Positions 54,928 through 62,439 of a stretch of 64,000 nt of DNA are shown piece by piece. The notes under the pieces are model-generated. The model did not search any database. It saw only the letters and a list, made by a program, of their open reading frames with translations, and was not told where the DNA came from. The stretch's first letter is position 1, and every line of letters starts with the position of its first letter. The DNA lies in NCBI GenBank assembly GCA_002256985.1, contig NCGO01000004.1:124001-188000 (forward strand), in the 5' to 3' direction. This DNA is from Novosphingobium sp. 28-62-57 (lineage in GTDB: Bacteria > Pseudomonadota > Alphaproteobacteria > Sphingomonadales > Sphingomonadaceae). The position numbers and the translations under genes are program-made.

Positions 54928-56880
54928 TCAAACCGCCGCCCCCGGATCTTGTGCCGCAATCTTGCTCCGCCATGCCGCCACGGCTTCGGGCAGGCTCTCT
55001 GCAGGCAATTCGGTTTGGTCCAAAATCTCGTGCAGCGGGATAAGCACCGCGCGGTATGCCTGCCGCGCCATTTTCACCGCCGCCACCTCGATGGCGCCAG
55101 GCACACGCACCAGCGTCTGCTTATAGACCCCGCCCTGCCACTTGGTGCCCCGGAACACTTCATCCAGCGCCACATGCTTGGCCGCAATCGCCACATAGCC
55201 CGGCCCGTCATGCGGCAGAAAACGCTCCACGCCCCACTTGCCGCTGGCCGCGTTCCACTTCGGGTTGACCAGCTTGAGCCCCAGCTGCTCGATCCAGTTG
55301 CGGTCTGCTGGCGTCAACTCGGATGGGTTAAGCGCAGTTGCCACCGCCTCACCAATCAATGACCCGATAACCTGCCGCTCGGCATTGCCGCGCGGCTGTG
55401 CAGCAGATGTCATCAAATGGCGCAGGCAGGTTTCCTGATCGCTCATCGCGTCGTTCACTTCGGCCATCTTGAACGGCGCGCATTCGTGCGCCCACCGTTC
55501 CACTTCCTCGTCGTCAGGCAGCTCGTGATCGGTCAGCACGTGCGCACAGGCCAGCAGCGTGCCAAACTGGTCGCAACCCCGGCTGTCATGGCCCTTTTTG
55601 GCCAGCGCCGCGTGAAACTTGGCCTTCACCTGGGCAAGGATTGGCCACATCTCGATCATGCGCCGCTGCAGCTTGCGCCCGATGTCCTCAAAATCGATGG
55701 CCTCAAAGTCGGGCGGAATCGTCCCGTCGGCAAAGGGCCGCAATTCCAGAATGGCCAACCGGCTGCGGTCGCTGGCCTCGATCGGCGGAATGTTGATCGA
55801 TGAAAACCAGAACGGCGATTGCAGCGTGAATTCGTGCGCCTGGTGATCCTGCCCACCGCGATGCACCTTGTCACCGGATGAACTGATCCGCGCCAGGTCG
55901 ATGATCTCGGTAACCTTGCGGTTGTCCGCGCTCGGCTCGATCTCGTCCAGCATCACCGGCACGGTCGAATTGCGCAACGATTGCCGCAGCGCCGCCGCCG
56001 ATGTCTGCCCCGTGCGGAACAGCGCCTCGCCATACATGCGCGGCACAATCCCCCGCCGCCCGTTCAGCGCGCTCTTGCCGGTGCCCCGGTCGCCGGTAAT
56101 CCACACATTGCTGCGCCAGGGCAGCGCCCCACCGATAAAGCCTTGGCCTATCGCCCCCAACAGCAACCGCACGTCCAGCTTGGGCCGCTTCCAGTTCCAG
56201 GTGCGCAGCAGCGCGATAACATCGGTCACCGGTTTAAGGCTGGTCGATTGGTGCCAGGGGTGCGGTATCGGCGCGCCAGCGGGATAGACGAACCGCTCAA
56301 ACAGGCCCGTATCTTCCCATTCCGGGGCCAGCAGCCCGCCTTTGGCCTTGGCGCGCAACACCAGCAACCGGTCGCCCAGGTGCAGCAGCAATCCGCCGCC
56401 CGTCAGCGCATGGGCACCACGCCCACGCAACCGGCCCGCCGGGTCGAATATCCCGCGCCGCACGCATTCCTCGATCATCGCGCGCGATGCCTTGGCTTGG
56501 TTAAAGCCGATGATTTCCGGCTTTTTGACCATCACCTTGTCGTTGCCACGGCCCTCAAAGACCGGTGCCGACCATTGCGGAAAATTCTCTTCCAGCCAGT
56601 TCGAATCCGGCCCGAACAGGTGGATCAGCGAATTCTTGCCATGCCGGTTCCCGGCTTCCAGCCCCACGATCTGGCCAAGCCGGTCAAGGTAATAGCACTT
56701 CTGGCTGCCATCCAGCCCCGCCGAAACCCCCAGCGGCTGCACCGGCGATCCGGGCGGGAAGGGCGGTCGCTCACCATTGCCGCGCTCAAAAAACGGGCCG
56801 GGGTCACCCGCCTCGGCCATATCCGGCGCACGCACAGGGTTATCCAGCGCGTCGGCAATCTCTTGCGCCGTGTCGCTCAT
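54928..56880 (-). CDS. Phage replicative helicase-like AAA ATPase
   Basis: 650 residues. Walker A GDRGTGKS (263-270) and Walker B VPVMLDEIE (Asp312, Glu313) lie in a domain followed by sensor-like segments (FWFSSINIPPIEASDRSRLA). The N-terminal 250 residues have no clear motif. It is the last gene of the leftward replication operon with the Toprim primase, so it probably unwinds DNA during replication. It overlaps the preceding gene by four bases. Confidence 0.75.
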   Translation of the reverse strand: MSDTAQEIADALDNPVRAPDMAEAGDPGPFFERGNGERPPFPPGSPVQPLGVSAGLDGSQKCYYLDRLGQIVGLEAGNRHGKNSLIHLFGPDSNWLEENFPQWSAPVFEGRGNDKVMVKKPEIIGFNQAKASRAMIEECVRRGIFDPAGRLRGRGAHALTGGGLLLHLGDRLLVLRAKAKGGLLAPEWEDTGLFERFVYPAGAPIPHPWHQSTSLKPVTDVIALLRTWNWKRPKLDVRLLLGAIGQGFIGGALPWRSNVWITGDRGTGKSALNGRRGIVPRMYGEALFRTGQTSAAALRQSLRNSTVPVMLDEIEPSADNRKVTEIIDLARISSSGDKVHRGGQDHQAHEFTLQSPFWFSSINIPPIEASDRSRLAILELRPFADGTIPPDFEAIDFEDIGRKLQRRMIEMWPILAQVKAKFHAALAKKGHDSRGCDQFGTLLACAHVLTDHELPDDEEVERWAHECAPFKMAEVNDAMSDQETCLRHLMTSAAQPRGNAERQVIGSLIGEAVATALNPSELTPADRNWIEQLGLKLVNPKWNAASGKWGVERFLPHDGPGYVAIAAKHVALDEVFRGTKWQGGVYKQTLVRVPGAIEVAAVKMARQAYRAVLIPLHEILDQTELPAESLPEAVAAWRSKIAAQDPGAAV

Positions 56881-57470
56881 TTGGCTTCCTCATAGGGTAA
56901 CTGGTGGTCACACCCGCGCCACCCCGGCACGCCGCACCGCACACAGGCCTCGCGCGATAGCGCCACCACGGTCGGCGCTGGCTTGGGCTTGGGCGGCGAC
57001 ACCTCCCGCATGCGCGCCGCATTGGCCACACGCCCCCAATCCACCGGCGCAGGGGCCTTGCGCACCATCACCGCCCTGCCGTCATGATCATGTGCGCGCG
57101 CCGATGGCGATGGGGCTGGCGGGGGGTCTCTACCTTCCACCGCCACCGGCACGCTGGCAGGCTGCACCGGCATGACTGCAGCCTGTTTCGATTCCGCAAC
57201 CGTCGCCCCGGACTTGATCCGGGGCTTGGCTTTGTCTTGCACCGGTTTCACCGGTTCCGGCTCACCCACCAAAATGGCTGGCGGCTTGGTTTTCTTTTCA
57301 ACCCGCTCACCCTGAGCCTGTCGAAGGGCCAGCGCTTCATCGCGCATAACCTCGGCCATCGTCCTGCTGCTGCGGTCTGGAAACGGCCCGGTATAGGCCC
57401 GCACCAAAGGCACAGGCCGCTTCTTCGCCCCCGCCTTGCGGTCAAACCCCCAGCGCAGCAACGCACTCAC
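56877..57470 (-). CDS. Hypothetical phage protein with inserted palindromic elements, 197 aa
   Basis: The C-terminal part has a CVRCGVPGWRGCDH cluster that may bind zinc. The middle is Pro/Lys-rich. Two segments, LRQAQGERV and [11 protein letters not shown], are encoded by palindromic repeats at 57309 and 57205 and look inserted rather than original. The gene overlaps both neighbours by four bases, so the frame is clearly in use. Function unknown. Confidence 0.65.
   Translation of the reverse strand: MSALLRWGFDRKAGAKKRPVPLVRAYTGPFPDRSSRTMAEVMRDEALALRQAQGERVEKKTKPPAILVGEPEPVKPVQDKAKPRIKSGATVAESKQAAVMPVQPASVPVAVEGRDPPPAPSPSARAHDHDGRAVMVRKAPAPVDWGRVANAARMREVSPPKPKPAPTVVALSREACVRCGVPGWRGCDHQLPYEEAK
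57205..57225. repeat. Palindromic element within coding frame
   Basis: GCCCCGGA-CTTGA-TCCGGGGC, eight-base arms with a five-base loop, inside the 197-residue gene, followed by TTGGCTT. Confidence 0.8.
57309..57329. repeat. Palindromic element within coding frame, second type
   Basis: ACCCTGAGCCTGTCGAAGGG, the same family as the element at about 14684-14706 outside the prophage (CCTGAGCTTGTCGAAGG). Confidence 0.65.
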
Positions 57471-57775
57471 GTGGCGGTGCCTCCAAAGATCGCGGTAAGC
57501 GAGGTTGCAACACTTTCATTCCACGACCGCCAATCCTTGACGATTTGTTCGCCAAGATTAGTCAACGTGTAGTATGGCATCGGATACGGACGCCCCTCTT
57601 CAAACAAAGAGACGCGCAACACAGCGCCATGCAATTCCAGCGCAGTAAATGTGCGGGCAGTGACTTTGGCAGCTTTGCAGGCAAGTGTCTGGTGAACAGG
57701 GCAGACGCGATCAAGCGCACACAATGCGCGAATTTGATGGTCGCTCCACTCGCTCCAATCGGCTGTACGCATCAC
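57467..57775 (-). CDS. Hypothetical phage protein, 102 aa
   Basis: Predicted helical N-terminus (WSDHQIRALCALDRVCPVHQ) and a winged-helix-like second half (ALELHGAVLRVSLFEEGRPY, YTLTNLGEQIVKDW). It may bind DNA. It lies between primase and the 197-residue gene with four-base overlaps. Confidence 0.6.
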   Translation of the reverse strand: MMRTADWSEWSDHQIRALCALDRVCPVHQTLACKAAKVTARTFTALELHGAVLRVSLFEEGRPYPMPYYTLTNLGEQIVKDWRSWNESVATSLTAIFGGTAT

Positions 57776-58854
57776 GCCGCCACCCCGCTTGCAGCCGTTC
57801 CCCGCAACCAGTCATTCACATCCTTGAACGGTGCAGGCGGCATCACCAGGCGCACATCCATGCCCCGCGCCTGCTGCTGCGCAATGCTGCGCTCCAGCGC
57901 CTCGATGGCCTTGGGCTTTTCGTCGCGGTCCGCCACAATCACGATGCGCCGCGCATTTTCCGGCAGCACGATCGCCCCGATATTGCCCAGCGATACAGCG
58001 GCAATCACCCGCAGTTCCGGCTTGATCATGCGGACGACAAGCGCGTCCTCGATGCCTTCGGTCACATAAACCGGCTCACCTTCGGGCATCTTCGCCATGC
58101 TCTTGCCGCTTGCGCCCTTGTTGATCGGCACAAACCCGCCCCACATCGCGCCCAGCACTTTCTTGGCGTTCTTCCCGTCGATCTTGGCCCACCCGCGCTG
58201 GCGGCAGATTTGCAGATACGTGCGGTGCACCGCCACCAGCTGGCCATCGGCGGTATAGATCGGGGCCAGCATCGCCGGGATCTTGCAGCGTTCGTCCTTG
58301 TTCCACACTTCGGCGTGGTATCGCAGGCATCCGGGCCATTCCTGCCCGTCGCGCAGATCGATGGCCCGCCCGCGCAGATATGCCGCTGCCGGTGTCCCGG
58401 CAATGTCCACGCCGGAAAGATACAGCCCGCGCGCCCGCCGCACCCGCACTTCGCGCTCGGCCGCCGCGTCCTCGTCGCGCTGGCGCTGCATCGCCGCCAG
58501 CTCCGCCGCCTTGCGCGCCATCGCTTCGGGGTCACTGCGCACCGCCGCAGGCGTCCAGGCATCCACAATGCCCAGCCTGTCCTTGGCCCAGCTGACCGCG
58601 CCCTTCTTGTCCAGCCCTTGCGTCTGCTGGATCAGGTCCAGCATGTCGCCATAATCGGTCCCGGCATAATCGCGCCAGGTCCCCTGCTTGGTCCCGCGCA
58701 GCTGCAACACCAGGCTGTCCCCGGCCTCGCCCATCACGGACCCGGCTTTCAGATAAGCCCCTTCCTTGTGCGCGCCGGGCAAAAGCTCTTTGCCAATGCT
58801 CTCGGCATTGTCGCGCAGCTTCTGCTCGATCTCGGCCACGGAAATCAGCGTCAT
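57772..58854 (-). CDS. Toprim-domain DNA primase
   Basis: 360 residues. The Toprim motif is clear: VYVTEGIEDAL (Glu266, Glu269) and IVIVADRDEK (Asp309, Asp311). The N-terminal region (LVLQLRGTKQGTWRDYAGTD, then DMLDLIQQTQG) is the domain usual in phage primases of this group; no zinc ribbon is evident. It should lay primers for phage DNA synthesis with the helicase encoded downstream. Confidence 0.87.
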   Translation of the reverse strand: MTLISVAEIEQKLRDNAESIGKELLPGAHKEGAYLKAGSVMGEAGDSLVLQLRGTKQGTWRDYAGTDYGDMLDLIQQTQGLDKKGAVSWAKDRLGIVDAWTPAAVRSDPEAMARKAAELAAMQRQRDEDAAAEREVRVRRARGLYLSGVDIAGTPAAAYLRGRAIDLRDGQEWPGCLRYHAEVWNKDERCKIPAMLAPIYTADGQLVAVHRTYLQICRQRGWAKIDGKNAKKVLGAMWGGFVPINKGASGKSMAKMPEGEPVYVTEGIEDALVVRMIKPELRVIAAVSLGNIGAIVLPENARRIVIVADRDEKPKAIEALERSIAQQQARGMDVRLVMPPAPFKDVNDWLRGTAASGVAA

Positions 58855-59207
58855 GGCCGACCCCCAAGAACCGTCGCCCCGTGCTCGACACGGGGCTTGG
58901 CTTCCCCTTCCCCGTTCGTGTCGAGCCCCTCGACTCGCTCGGGATAAACTGCGGGCGAAGCGCCCGCAGTCGAGACACCGGCATGCGCCCCGTCCAACAC
59001 ATCACAAACGTTCAGAATATCCCGCGCCATCTGCCGCGCACGATCAACCGTCAGTTCCGTCCTGTGCCCCTCGCACGATATCCACACGCGCCATTCGGCA
59101 CCCTCGCGCCGCCCCGCCACAATCGGCAACACGCGGCTATCAGGCACCACATCACCATCGATCACGATCATCGCAGGCCGACAGGGAAGGGCACCCTCGC
59201 CAGACAT
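58851..59207 (-). CDS. Hypothetical phage protein with inserted palindromic elements, 118 aa
   Basis: The N-terminal 75 residues (ILPIV-like core: RVWISCEGHRTELTVDRARQ) look like the original protein. The C-terminal third (YPERVEGLDTNGEGEAKP, then RVEHGATV) is encoded by palindromes at 58876-58896 and 58910-58979. Overlaps the primase start by four bases. Function unknown. Confidence 0.6.
   Translation of the reverse strand: MSGEGALPCRPAMIVIDGDVVPDSRVLPIVAGRREGAEWRVWISCEGHRTELTVDRARQMARDILNVCDVLDGAHAGVSTAGASPAVYPERVEGLDTNGEGEAKPRVEHGATVLGGRP
58876..58896. repeat. Palindromic element within coding frame, covarying stem
   Basis: GCCCCGTG-CTCGA-CACGGGGC, same layout and flank (CGTC before, TTGGCTT after) as at 57205 but with paired changes in the stem. 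Confidence 0.8.
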
Positions 59208-59432
59208 TCAGGCGGCGTCCCTGCAAATAGCGTCGGGGAAAAACACGTCTGCGGATAACCCGGTGACTGTGCGCACCTTTGGCATGAAGCTGGCATCGGG
59301 CCTGCGCCGCCCGCGTTCCCAAGCGGACCAAACCTGTCGCGTTGTCCCCACCATTCTGGCAGCATCTTCCAGCGTCAAACCCTTGGTTTCGCGCCACTTT
59401 CGAAGGGGGTGGATTTTCGCCTCTCGCGTCAT
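59208..59432 (-). CDS. Cro-like helix-turn-helix regulator
   Basis: 74 residues from the ATG at 59432 (an in-frame start at 59468 lies beyond the operator). An XRE-type helix-turn-helix covers about residues 10-62 (LTLEDAARMVGTTRQVWSAW). It is the first gene of the leftward replication operon and divergent from the repressor gene, as cro is to cI. A possible promoter (TTGTCA at 59463-59468, TACAAG at 59439-59444 on the minus strand) would start the mRNA close to the ATG. Confidence 0.75.
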   Translation of the reverse strand: MTREAKIHPLRKWRETKGLTLEDAARMVGTTRQVWSAWERGRRRPDASFMPKVRTVTGLSADVFFPDAICRDAA

Positions 59433-59440
59433 GACGGTCT

Positions 59441-59459
59441 TGTAAGCGATTTGGTTACA
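59441..59459. promoter_or_regulatory. Switch operator, copy 1
   Basis: TGTAAGCGATTTGGTTACA, an imperfect 19-base inverted repeat lying between the two divergent HTH genes and over the leftward promoter. Confidence 0.75.
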
Positions 59460-59497
59460 TCTTGACAAGTCCGAGTATGGGATTCAGGCACTAGGCT

Positions 59498-59890
59498 ATG
59501 TCAGCGGATATCTTACACTTCGGCGCTATGGACCAAGCGCCCAATCGCATCAGAGAGTTACGCCTCGAAGCGGGCTTGTCTCAGCAGTCGCTGGGCGATG
59601 CCGTTGGCGTGTCAAAGATGACGATATCAGATCTTGAGCGCGGCAACATGGTTCTCACCTTGGACTACATGCGTCGGATCGCGCGTGCCCTGGGCGTGAA
59701 TGCCGCCGATATCTTGCCACCGGAAGATAACCCGGAGGCCTTGTCGATCGAAGAGCGCCAGCTGATCGACCAGTACCGCGCCGCCGATGAAGGCCAGCGC
59801 GAGCAATTGCAGAAAGTGGCGGACGTGCTGGCTCCCTTCCGCCACACACCCTATGTCGCGCAGGTCAAGCCGCGCCGCCGTCGCGCATGA
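59498..59890 (+). CDS. CI-like XRE-family repressor
   Basis: 130 residues. A helix-turn-helix domain at about 17-72 (LSQQSLGDAVGVSKMTISDL) is followed by an acidic C-terminal helix region (SIEERQLIDQYRAADEGQRE). No LexA-type peptidase Ser-Lys dyad is seen, so induction by RecA cleavage is unlikely. An ATG at 59528 is an alternative start. It is divergent from the Cro-like gene and flanked by three similar operators, the layout of a lysis-lysogeny switch. Confidence 0.8.
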   Translation: MSADILHFGAMDQAPNRIRELRLEAGLSQQSLGDAVGVSKMTISDLERGNMVLTLDYMRRIARALGVNAADILPPEDNPEALSIEERQLIDQYRAADEGQREQLQKVADVLAPFRHTPYVAQVKPRRRRA

Positions 59891-60171
59891 TCGATACTGT
59901 CGGCCGATTTATGGCTGGCATCACATCGGTTGCCTTGACTCTGGCGCTCGTCGCCGCTTCGGCTTGGCTGATGTCAAAGGTCATGGCGCGCATACCCGAA
60001 CAGCGAACCGAAAACCGCGAGCTTGCCCTTGGTTGCACCATTTGGCTGGCGTTCTTCCTGCTGCTGGGTTTGCTTTTTTGGCCTTCCATTCACGTCCTCA
60101 AATCTTACTCTTGCGGCAAGGCAGAGGATTACGAACTTTGCATGGACCCGCCTGAGAGTGACCCCATGTAA
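59887..60171 (+). CDS. Two-span membrane protein coupled to the repressor
   Basis: 94 residues with two hydrophobic segments (ITSVALTLALVAASAWLM and TIWLAFFLLLGLLFWPSI) and a short polar tail with two Cys. It overlaps the repressor stop by four bases, so it is likely expressed in the lysogen. Such genes often act in superinfection exclusion; that is inference from place and topology. Operator copy 2 overlaps its end. Confidence 0.6.
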   Translation: MIDTVGRFMAGITSVALTLALVAASAWLMSKVMARIPEQRTENRELALGCTIWLAFFLLLGLLFWPSIHVLKSYSCGKAEDYELCMDPPESDPM

Positions 60172-60185
60172 TCGCATCGCTTACA
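60167..60185. promoter_or_regulatory. Switch operator, copy 2
   Basis: TGTAATCGCATCGCTTACA; its reverse complement TGTAAGCGATGCGATTACA aligns closely with copy 1. Confidence 0.75.
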
Positions 60186-60192
60186 TTTGCGC

Positions 60193-60220
60193 TTGACGAT
60201 GTAAGCAATTCGCATACATA
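60193..60220 (+). promoter_or_regulatory. Rightward early promoter with operator copy 3
   Basis: TTGACG (60193-60198) and TACATA (60215-60220) with a 16-base spacer. Operator copy 3, TGTAAGCAATTCGCATACA (60200-60218), fills the spacer. Copies 2 and 3 are 33 bases apart centre to centre. Confidence 0.65.
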
Positions 60221-60251
60221 TGGCTCCCGTTGAAACCAACGGAGGCCCATC

Positions 60252-60614
60252 ATGGCATCGCGTGTTTTTGCGGCGGATGAACCGGCGCAGCCCACTTGCA
60301 CTTTCGGTTATGTTCAGGGCCTGCTGGGCCAGAACAAGCTCACCCCGCGCCGCATGGCGCAATATCTCACCGCGCTGATCGAACAGCACGGCTTCCCCGC
60401 ACCGCTTCCCGCGCTGGTGAAGGGCGGCACGCTGACAACCGGCGTGCATCCGCGCTCCACATGGATCCGCGCCGCCGTTCACGCCTGGCTCGATGGCACG
60501 CTGCCCCCGCCAATCGCCGCCACGCTCGATCAGCAGGCCTTCGCCGCCGCCGCCATGGACATGGACGCCCGCGCCGCCACGCTCCGGCTTGTCGGTGGAA
60601 GAGACGTGGCATGA
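60252..60614 (+). CDS. First gene of rightward early operon, 120 aa
   Basis: GGAGG precedes the ATG. The protein (LTPRRMAQYLTALIEQHGFP, GVHPRSTWIRAAVHAWLDG) may carry a small helix-turn-helix fold of the excisionase/AlpA sort. No firm family. Direct control by the operators upstream is expected. Confidence 0.6.
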   Translation: MASRVFAADEPAQPTCTFGYVQGLLGQNKLTPRRMAQYLTALIEQHGFPAPLPALVKGGTLTTGVHPRSTWIRAAVHAWLDGTLPPPIAATLDQQAFAAAAMDMDARAATLRLVGGRDVA

Positions 60615-60952
60615 TCGCCGCCACCAACCCCTTCCTCGGCCTGTCCACGCCGCTCACCCCCATGGGCTATTTCGCGGGCGATCATGGCCCCATGGTCCGC
60701 GTGGAATCCAATGCCGGCCGCATCATGGAAGTGCCCGCCGCGCTCCCGGCAGAAAGCCTGAAAGCGCTTTGCGGTGGCACATCATGGCTGTCTGGCCAGT
60801 TCCCCGATGTGGTCACCCGCCGCAGCTATGATCCGCACGCCAGCACGATCAGCCCCGGCTTTTGCCAGATGCGCGCCGCCCGCGCGCTCATCGATGCGTG
60901 TCAGCATGCCGAACAGGTCCGTGCCCAGCGCCGAAAAGGCGCACCGGCATGA
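60611..60952 (+). CDS. Hypothetical phage protein, 113 aa
   Basis: Starts at the ATG that overlaps the preceding stop (ATGA). Contains MEVPAALPAESLKALCGGTS and DPHASTISPGFCQMRAARAL. No family recognised. Confidence 0.6.
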   Translation: MIAATNPFLGLSTPLTPMGYFAGDHGPMVRVESNAGRIMEVPAALPAESLKALCGGTSWLSGQFPDVVTRRSYDPHASTISPGFCQMRAARALIDACQHAEQVRAQRRKGAPA

Positions 60953-61119
60953 CCCCCCGCTCACGCACCGCGCGCACCATCCAGCGGCTTGACCGCGCGA
61001 TCGATGCCTTTATGCGCGCCGCGCTCGTCGTGCCGCCTGCCGCCGCTTTCATCGCATGGGTCATTGCCTTGCTCATGGCCATTCAGGCTCTGCCGTACAT
61101 TCCGGGGCTGGGGTCATGA
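60949..61119 (+). CDS. Small single-span membrane protein, 56 aa
   Basis: ATGA overlaps at both ends. A basic N-terminus (TPRSRTARTIQRLDRAIDAF) is followed by one hydrophobic span (PPAAAFIAWVIALLMAIQAL). Function unknown. Confidence 0.6.
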   Translation: MTPRSRTARTIQRLDRAIDAFMRAALVVPPAAAFIAWVIALLMAIQALPYIPGLGS

Positions 61120-61346
61120 CAGTTGCGGCCCTCACACTCACCCGCACCGGCCACAATTTCCACCGCGTGCGCCGCCCGGTCGAACGCTTGGTGCAACAGA
61201 TCTTGAACGAATGCCGCGATGTCGAAGCGCAGGCCTTGCTCAACCTGCTGGAAAGCCACCAGCAGCAACGCGCCTCGCTCACCACCTATCACGATAGCCT
61301 GCAGCGCGCCCTGAAAAGCGCTGATCACGCGCAGGCCGCAGCATGA
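61116..61346 (+). CDS. Hypothetical phage protein, 76 aa, helical
   Basis: ATGA overlap with the preceding gene. Helical, with LVQQILNECRDVEAQALLNL and repeated Gln. No family recognised. Confidence 0.6.
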   Translation: MTVAALTLTRTGHNFHRVRRPVERLVQQILNECRDVEAQALLNLLESHQQQRASLTTYHDSLQRALKSADHAQAAA

Positions 61347-61684
61347 TGTCCCGGTCTTCTCCCCCTGCCGGACACACTCCGTCCGAGTCGTCTTGCGAAA
61401 CGGCAGGGGGAGGGGACACGCGCGCGCAAGACTTTGTGCCCGTCGCCGCGATGGAAGCCATGCTGCAGATCCGTCATCAGCAGATCCACCAGTTCGGCCA
61501 CACGCTCGAAGCTGATCGCGCCCGCCCCACGCTCGATTGGGCCCGCGATATCGAAAACGCCGCCCGCGCCATCTTGGAAGACGCGCAATTCAACAAACCG
61601 GCAGACCGCCTGCGCCGCCGCGCCATAAAGCTCGGCGCACTGCTCATGGCCTTCGCCGATAAACTCGAAGGGGAAGTCCAGTGA
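61343..61684 (+). CDS. Hypothetical phage protein with inserted hairpin, 113 aa
   Basis: ATGA overlap. The first 30 residues (SSPPAGHTPSESSCETAGGG) are encoded by a long inverted repeat and look inserted. The remainder is helical (AMLQIRHQQIHQFGHTLEAD, RRRAIKLGALLMAFADKLEG). No family recognised. Confidence 0.6.
   Translation: MMSRSSPPAGHTPSESSCETAGGGDTRAQDFVPVAAMEAMLQIRHQQIHQFGHTLEADRARPTLDWARDIENAARAILEDAQFNKPADRLRRRAIKLGALLMAFADKLEGEVQ
61359..61412. repeat. 12-base inverted repeat in the 5' part of a phage gene
   Basis: CTCCCCCTGCCG (61359-61370) and CGGCAGGGGGAG (61401-61412) enclose 30 bases, with GTCCC and GGGAC near the outer ends. Confidence 0.75.
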
Positions 61685-61992
61685 CCAATCCCGAACGGCG
61701 CAAGTTTCAGAAGGAACGCGGCTTCGATCCTGATCTTGATGTCAGCAACCCCGGTTGCCTGATCTATGATGGCACGCACTATTGCGCCGCCACCGAAAGC
61801 CGCGTGGTCAGCCGTGGCTCCACCATCATCATCTTGTTCTCGATCGGCGGAAAAGGCCTTGCCATCCACCTCACGCCCGAAGGCGCGCGGCAGATGGGCG
61901 AAGATCTTGTCCGCATCGCTGAAACCGTCGGCGCCACTCACGCCGCCGCCGCCAACGCCCAACTCGCCGCCACGCTGGCAAAGAAAGGCTAA
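61681..61992 (+). CDS. Hypothetical phage protein, 103 aa
   Basis: Begins with GTG overlapping the preceding stop. Contains ESRVVSRGSTIIILFSIGGK and a helical Ala-rich C-terminus. No family recognised. Confidence 0.6.
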   Translation: MTNPERRKFQKERGFDPDLDVSNPGCLIYDGTHYCAATESRVVSRGSTIIILFSIGGKGLAIHLTPEGARQMGEDLVRIAETVGATHAAAANAQLAATLAKKG

Positions 61993-61996
61993 ACCC

Positions 61997-62245
61997 ATGC
62001 GCAACCACTTCCGCGCCCACTATCTGTCACTGGCCAAATCGTCCGAAAATGCGGAACCAGCGCCGCCACAAAGTGGCCCGGACTGGTCCGAAGACTTCCC
62101 GCTCGATGTGCCAGATTATGATTGGCCCGATGCACCAGACCCGCGCGTAAACGATCTCGATCGCCACTTCGCCTGGGGCTGGATGGCCCTCTGCGCCGTG
62201 ATCACCCTCGCCAGCCTAACCTACCTGATCGCGCAAACCCTGTGA
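61997..62245 (+). CDS. Hypothetical phage protein with C-terminal membrane span, 82 aa
   Basis: An acidic, Pro/Asp/Trp-rich N-terminal part (DFPLDVPDYDWPDAPDPRVN) precedes one C-terminal span (ALCAVITLASLTYLIAQTL), so the protein is probably tail-anchored. It starts four bases after the preceding gene. Confidence 0.6.
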   Translation: MRNHFRAHYLSLAKSSENAEPAPPQSGPDWSEDFPLDVPDYDWPDAPDPRVNDLDRHFAWGWMALCAVITLASLTYLIAQTL

Positions 62246-62439
62246 AAACGCCCGCCCCGTTCGTGTCGAGCGAAGTCGAGACACCGCCCCTTACCGTCAC
62301 CCCGGACTTGATCCGGGGTCCCGCTTCATTTTGCAGCGATTGCGGCACAGAGGCGGAATGCGACAACGCAACAGAGCTTTGCTTTGACTGCTTTTGCCTG
62401 ACCTTCCCCGCATCCGGCGAGGAAGACTTTCAGCCATGA
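62242..62439 (+). CDS. Small Cys-rich phage protein with repeat-derived N-terminus, 65 aa
   Basis: GTG start overlaps the preceding stop. CSDC near residue 33 and CFDC near residue 48, with additional Cys, may form a zinc site. About the first 28 residues (PFVSSEVETP, VTPDLIRGPA) come from two palindromic repeats. Four-base overlaps on both sides support translation. Confidence 0.6.
   Translation: MKTPAPFVSSEVETPPLTVTPDLIRGPASFCSDCGTEAECDNATELCFDCFCLTFPASGEEDFQP
62299..62319. repeat. Palindromic element within coding frame
   Basis: ACCCCGGA-CTTGA-TCCGGGGT; the outer G-C pair of other copies is an A-T pair here. A second palindrome (GTGTCGAGCGAAGTCGAGACAC) lies just upstream at 62262-62285. 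Confidence 0.8.

Noticed and set aside
51791-54973. 1060-codon minus-strand ORF
   Set aside because: It lies opposite the ArdC-like gene and the four small coupled genes, which have motifs and ribosome sites; it also crosses the TGCAACC array. A GC-rich shadow.
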